Translations under genes and position numbers: made by a program | Source of the DNA: Kaistia sp. 32K | GTDB lineage: Bacteria; Pseudomonadota; Alphaproteobacteria; Rhizobiales; Kaistiaceae | Assembly (NCBI RefSeq): GCF_016629525.1 | Contig: NZ_AP024269.1 | Coordinates: 248,001 to 312,000, forward strand | Direction: 5' to 3' | DNA length: 64,000 nt | Shown: positions 61,102 through 64,000 of the stretch, in pieces | Numbering within the stretch: position 1 is the stretch's first letter | How the letters are laid out: every line of letters starts with the position of its first letter | The notes under the pieces: model-generated | Database searches by the model: none | Told to the model about the DNA's origin: nothing | What the model saw: the letters and a program-made list of their open reading frames with translations, nothing else

Positions 61102-61710
61102 ATGCGATTTTCGGGTTTGTCGCGCCGGGTCGTCCTCCTCGCGGCGGTCGCGGTCGTTGTCGGCACCGACGCGATGGCGGCCGAAACGCCCGCGCCGCCC
61201 GTCCGGCGCGATTTTCACGATGCCGAAACCGGGCTCGCCTTCACGGTTCCGCCGGCGCTCGTTCTCGGCGAGCGGCGGGGCCATCCGGGGCATGATTTCG
61301 TCGTCAATGTCGACAGCCCCGACCTGCCGCGCGCCGGCACGTCGAAGAGCCTCTGCGGCGTCGGGGTGAAGACGCAGCCGGAGGAGGTACAGGCCTTCGA
61401 TCAGGCGACGCTGACCTCGCCGGAGATGATCGAGGAGACGATGGAATCCATGCGGACGACGCTCGGTTTCATGGGCCGCATCGAGGCGATCGATCCCGTC
61501 GATTTCGGCGCCGGCGTGCGCGGCGTCGCCACCATCGTCATTCCGCATCTCGGGCCTGACCACGCCAATGTGCGCCAGTACATCGCAATCGCCGAGACCC
61601 CCGCCTATCGAATCAGCCTCTCCTGTGCGACCACCGCGGCGGCGATCGACAAGGCGCGCCCGCTTTTCGACGCGCTGGTCGGAACGCTGCGCATCGAGAA
61701 TGCCCGGTGA
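61102..61710 (+). CDS. Exported protein of unknown function
   Basis: This 202-aa protein has a signal peptide (MRFSGLSRRVVLLAAVAVVV, cleavage near AMA-AETP) and a compact mixed alpha/beta mature domain with three cysteines (KSLCGVGVKTQ, SLSCATT and no obvious pair motif). No family recognised. It probably shares a transcript with the SDR gene. The glycerate kinase gene starts 33 bp after the stop. Confidence 0.7.
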   Translation: MRFSGLSRRVVLLAAVAVVVGTDAMAAETPAPPVRRDFHDAETGLAFTVPPALVLGERRGHPGHDFVVNVDSPDLPRAGTSKSLCGVGVKTQPEEVQAFDQATLTSPEMIEETMESMRTTLGFMGRIEAIDPVDFGAGVRGVATIVIPHLGPDHANVRQYIAIAETPAYRISLSCATTAAAIDKARPLFDALVGTLRIENAR

Positions 61711-61743
61711 GCGGGCGTGGCCCTTCCTTGGACAGCATGTGAC

Positions 61744-63009
61744 ATGACGCTCGACAAGAATTCCCCCGACCAGGCCATCCTGCGCGCGCTGTTCGACGCG
61801 GCGCTTTCCGCGTCGCTGCCGGACGGACGCTTCGAGGGAAGGCTCCCTGTTGCGCCGAAGGGGCGGACGATCGTGCTCGGCGCCGGCAAGGGCGCGGCGC
61901 GCATGGTGCGGGCGTTCGAGGATGCCTGGGAGCAGGCCGGCACCCCCCCGCCGGAAGGCCTCGCAGTCACCCGCTATGGCCACGGCACGCCGACCCGCTT
62001 CGTCGAGGTGGTGGAAGCCTCGCACCCGGTTCCGGATGCTGCCGGCATGGCGGCGGCGCAGCGCATTCTCGACATCGCCGCTTCGGCCGGCGCCGACGAT
62101 CTCGTCGTCTTTCTGATGTCGGGCGGCGCGTCGTCGCTGTTGGCGCTGCCGGCCCCGGGCGTGAGCCTCGAGGACAAGCAGGCGCTGAACCGCGCGCTCT
62201 TGAAGAGCGGCGCGCCGATCGGCGCCATGAACCGCGTCCGCAAGGCGCTCTCGGCGATCAAGGGCGGCCGCCTCGCCGCCGCGGCGGCGCCGGCCCGCAT
62301 GGTGACCTTCCTGATCTCCGACGTGCCGGGCGACGATCCCGGCGCGATCGGCTCCGGCCCGACCATTCCCGAGGCGTCGGATCCGGACGGAGCGCTGGCG
62401 ATCCTCGCGGAATATGGCATTGCCATCGAGCCGCGCATCGAACAGGCGATCCGCGCCAATGCGGTTTTCGCCGGCGAAGGCGGCGCGGTCGAGATGCTGG
62501 CGACGCCGAAGATGGCGCTCGATGCGGCAGCCGATGCGGCGCGCGCGATCGGGCTGACGCCGCTGGTGCTTGGCGATGCGCTCGAGGGCGAGGCGCGCGA
62601 CGTGGCGCGCGTGCTGGCGGCGATCGGCACCTATGCGGCGGCGCATGACCAGCCGGTGGCAAAGCCCTGCGTGATCCTCTCGGGCGGCGAGACCACCGTC
62701 ACCGTGCGGGGCAAGGGGCGGGGCGGCCGCAACGCCGAGTTCCTGCTGGCGCTCGCCGTGGCGCTCGGCGGCCATCCGGGCCTAGCTGCGATCGCCTGCG
62801 ATACCGACGGCATCGACGGCTCCGAGGACAATGCCGGCGCCTGGATCGACGCGGGCATTCTCGCCGAGGCCAGGGCCAGGGGCTTCGACCCGGCGGCGCG
62901 CCTCGCCGACAATGACGGCTACGGCTTCTTCCAGTCGCTCGACCGGCTCATTGTCACCGGCCCGACGCTCACCAACGTCAACGATTTCCGCGCCATCCTG
63001 GTGCGATAG
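61744..63009 (+). CDS. Glycerate 2-kinase (TtuD/GckA, MOFRL family)
   Basis: This 421-aa enzyme has the N-terminal GCKA domain (LGAGKGAARMVRAFEDA, LVVFLMSGGASSLLALPAPG, GAMNRVRKALSAIKGG) and a C-terminal MOFRL domain (LSGGETTVTVRGKGRGGRNAEF, ACDTDGIDGSEDNAGA). Such proteins, often misnamed hydroxypyruvate reductase, phosphorylate D-glycerate at the 2-position. The ATG at 61744 (MTLDKNSPDQ) fits other members; the frame opens 9 codons earlier. The glycerate source may be the hydratase/SDR pathway. Confidence 0.9.
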   Translation: MTLDKNSPDQAILRALFDAALSASLPDGRFEGRLPVAPKGRTIVLGAGKGAARMVRAFEDAWEQAGTPPPEGLAVTRYGHGTPTRFVEVVEASHPVPDAAGMAAAQRILDIAASAGADDLVVFLMSGGASSLLALPAPGVSLEDKQALNRALLKSGAPIGAMNRVRKALSAIKGGRLAAAAAPARMVTFLISDVPGDDPGAIGSGPTIPEASDPDGALAILAEYGIAIEPRIEQAIRANAVFAGEGGAVEMLATPKMALDAAADAARAIGLTPLVLGDALEGEARDVARVLAAIGTYAAAHDQPVAKPCVILSGGETTVTVRGKGRGGRNAEFLLALAVALGGHPGLAAIACDTDGIDGSEDNAGAWIDAGILAEARARGFDPAARLADNDGYGFFQSLDRLIVTGPTLTNVNDFRAILVR

Positions 63010-63072
63010 GGGGCCGCGTTCGGTCCGGGCACGGGCTCCTCTGCGTCTTTCAGGCCGACAGACCGGCTCCGC

Positions 63073-63222
63073 CATCATCCTGAGGTGCTTCGCGTCCGCG
63101 AAGCCTCGAAGGAGAATTCAGCGGGGCACTCCGGTCTGCAGTCCAAGTCCGGAAGTTCCATACGGGGCGTTTCCTGGACCCTCCTTCGAGGCCCGGCTTC
63201 GCCGGGCACCTCAGGATGATGG
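63073..63222. repeat. Family B repeat
   Basis: CATCATCCTGAGGTGCTTCGCG to GGGCACCTCAGGATGATGG, with the flanks (CTCCGC before, TCGAGTTTGGGAATGC after) shared with 29677-29828. It lies in the 482-bp gap 63010-63491. The remainder of that gap holds no gene; a TTGACG near 63375 could be a -35 for the outer-membrane protein gene. Confidence 0.85.
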
Positions 63223-63491
63223 TCGAGTTTGGGAATGCGGTCCGGGATAAGGGCCTCGGGGGCATCGACCATTTTCGCTCGCATCGTGCCTTCGATCGCC
63301 CTCCATTCGATCGCACCCACGATTCTGTTGCAGCGATGCCGCAGCGGTGGCCTGCTTTTCCCCCGCGTCTTGACGGCGGTCGCTCGCATACCGATTTCAG
63401 GCTTTCATGGGTCGTGATGCGGACATGTTTCCGCCCCATGGTAGGCATCGGCGGTGGGTATCGACGGAGTTGGGGTTCGAGAGGGTACGAG

Positions 63492-64000
63492 ATGAGGCAT
63501 CTGTTACTTGCAAGCGCGGCCTTTCTGGCGCTGGCGAACGTGGCTTCGGCCGCGGACATCTCGATCAATGAACCCGCTCCGGTCGCTCCCGCCGCACCGG
63601 CCACTTTCGACTGGAATGGCTTCTATGCCGGCGTGCATGGCGGCTTCGGCTGGGGACGCGGCACCAAGGACGCGGATTTCCTCGACAGCGTCAGCGGCGG
63701 ATTGTTCGGCGTGCAGGCCGGCTACAACTATCAGGTCAATCCCTGGCTGGTCGGCTTCGAGACGGACATCGCCTATAGCGGCCTGAGCGACAACGCCGGC
63801 GACGTCGCGCTCGACCTGAACTGGCTCGGCTCGACCACCGCCCGCATCGGCTTCACGTATGACAAGTGGCTGTTCTACGGCAAGGGCGGCATTGCCTATG
63901 GCGATGTCGAGGCCAAGGTCGCGGGTGTCGGCTCCGACAGCAAATGGGCCGTCGGCTGGACGGCCGGCGCCGGCGTCGAATACGGCTTCACGCCGAACCT
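63492..64000 (+). CDS. Omp25/Omp31-like outer-membrane beta-barrel protein (5' part, runs off the window)
   Basis: The first about 169 residues are present. A signal peptide (MRHLLLASAAFLALANVASA, then ADIS) leads to the family's opening FDWNGFYAGVHGGFGWG, followed by successive beta-hairpins (GLFGVQAGYNYQVNPWLVG, WLFYGKGGIAYGDVEAKVA, GWTAGAGVEYGF). These are small abundant surface barrels of Hyphomicrobiales. GAGGGTACGAG precedes the ATG. The 3' end is beyond the window edge. Confidence 0.88.
   Translation, partial: MRHLLLASAAFLALANVASAADISINEPAPVAPAAPATFDWNGFYAGVHGGFGWGRGTKDADFLDSVSGGLFGVQAGYNYQVNPWLVGFETDIAYSGLSDNAGDVALDLNWLGSTTARIGFTYDKWLFYGKGGIAYGDVEAKVAGVGSDSKWAVGWTAGAGVEYGFTPN

Noticed and set aside
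60097..62775. Very long minus-strand open frame continuing the hydratase gene to 62775
   Set aside because: It is Arg/Asp-rich, antisense to SDR, the secreted protein and glycerate kinase, which have clear motifs. It is a high-GC shadow frame; only its last 262 codons are real.

Overview
The window is a G+C-rich (roughly two-thirds by eye) chromosomal segment from an alphaproteobacterium, most likely of the Hyphomicrobiales/Rhizobiales. The support is a PhyR-NepR-EcfG general stress module, GcrA with a cluster of GANTC sites upstream, a HemA-type 5-aminolevulinate synthase, a cysN/cysC fusion, an argD-argF-hslO operon, a SAM-II riboswitch before metZ, and many palindromic intergenic repeats. 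No rRNA, tRNA, CRISPR array, phage or intact insertion sequence was seen. Genus is not assignable from the sequence alone.

Layout. 0-5 kb: general stress response (ecfG, nepR, phyR, an HWE histidine kinase) and a three-gene small-protein operon (unknown, DUF883-like, holin-like membrane protein) preceded by a perfect EcfG-type promoter. 5-9.5 kb: a polyamine-type ABC transporter on the minus strand. 10-29 kb: a nearly complete reductive pyrimidine catabolism locus. It comprises preT/preA, the regulator rutR, a second XRE-cupin regulator, an omega-amino acid:pyruvate aminotransferase, methylmalonate-semialdehyde dehydrogenase, beta-ureidopropionase, dihydropyrimidinase and an NMT1/Thi5-like ABC importer. 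Together these would import a pyrimidine-like compound, reduce and open the ring, remove the carbamoyl group and convert beta-alanine to acetyl-CoA. Interposed at 12.7-17 kb are a YeeE/TsuA-type transporter with a periplasmic sulfurtransferase, and a three-domain cNMP-binding/thioredoxin-reductase-like protein.

29-36 kb: a repeat-rich intergenic zone, a GT-C glycosyltransferase, and sulfate activation (cysQ, cysD, cysNC). 36-46 kb: an acidic single-pass membrane protein, PPK2 with a lysine-rich tail, and the phosphate regulon phoR-pstSCAB-phoU-phoB with tandem Pho boxes. 46-54 kb: gcrA, argD-argF-hslO, apaG, mscL, an aminotransferase and a frameshifted nucleotidyltransferase. 54-64 kb: hemA, an outer-membrane beta-barrel, metZ under SAM-II control, a double-length dCTP deaminase, a keto-acid hydratase/SDR/secreted protein/glycerate-kinase group, and the 5' part of an Omp25/31-like gene running off the end.

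Intergenic spaces carry three mosaic repeat families, called A, B and C here. The most unusual observations are: family C elements, whose outer frame is conserved while the apical stems differ between copies yet stay self-complementary; a C-type element flanked by a 17-bp direct duplication exactly at an ATGA gene junction; a lower-GC insertion inside the pyrimidine transporter operon; a SAM-II leader with a possible built-in terminator/antiterminator; and neighbouring genes for a lysine-rich PPK2 and a strongly acidic membrane protein.
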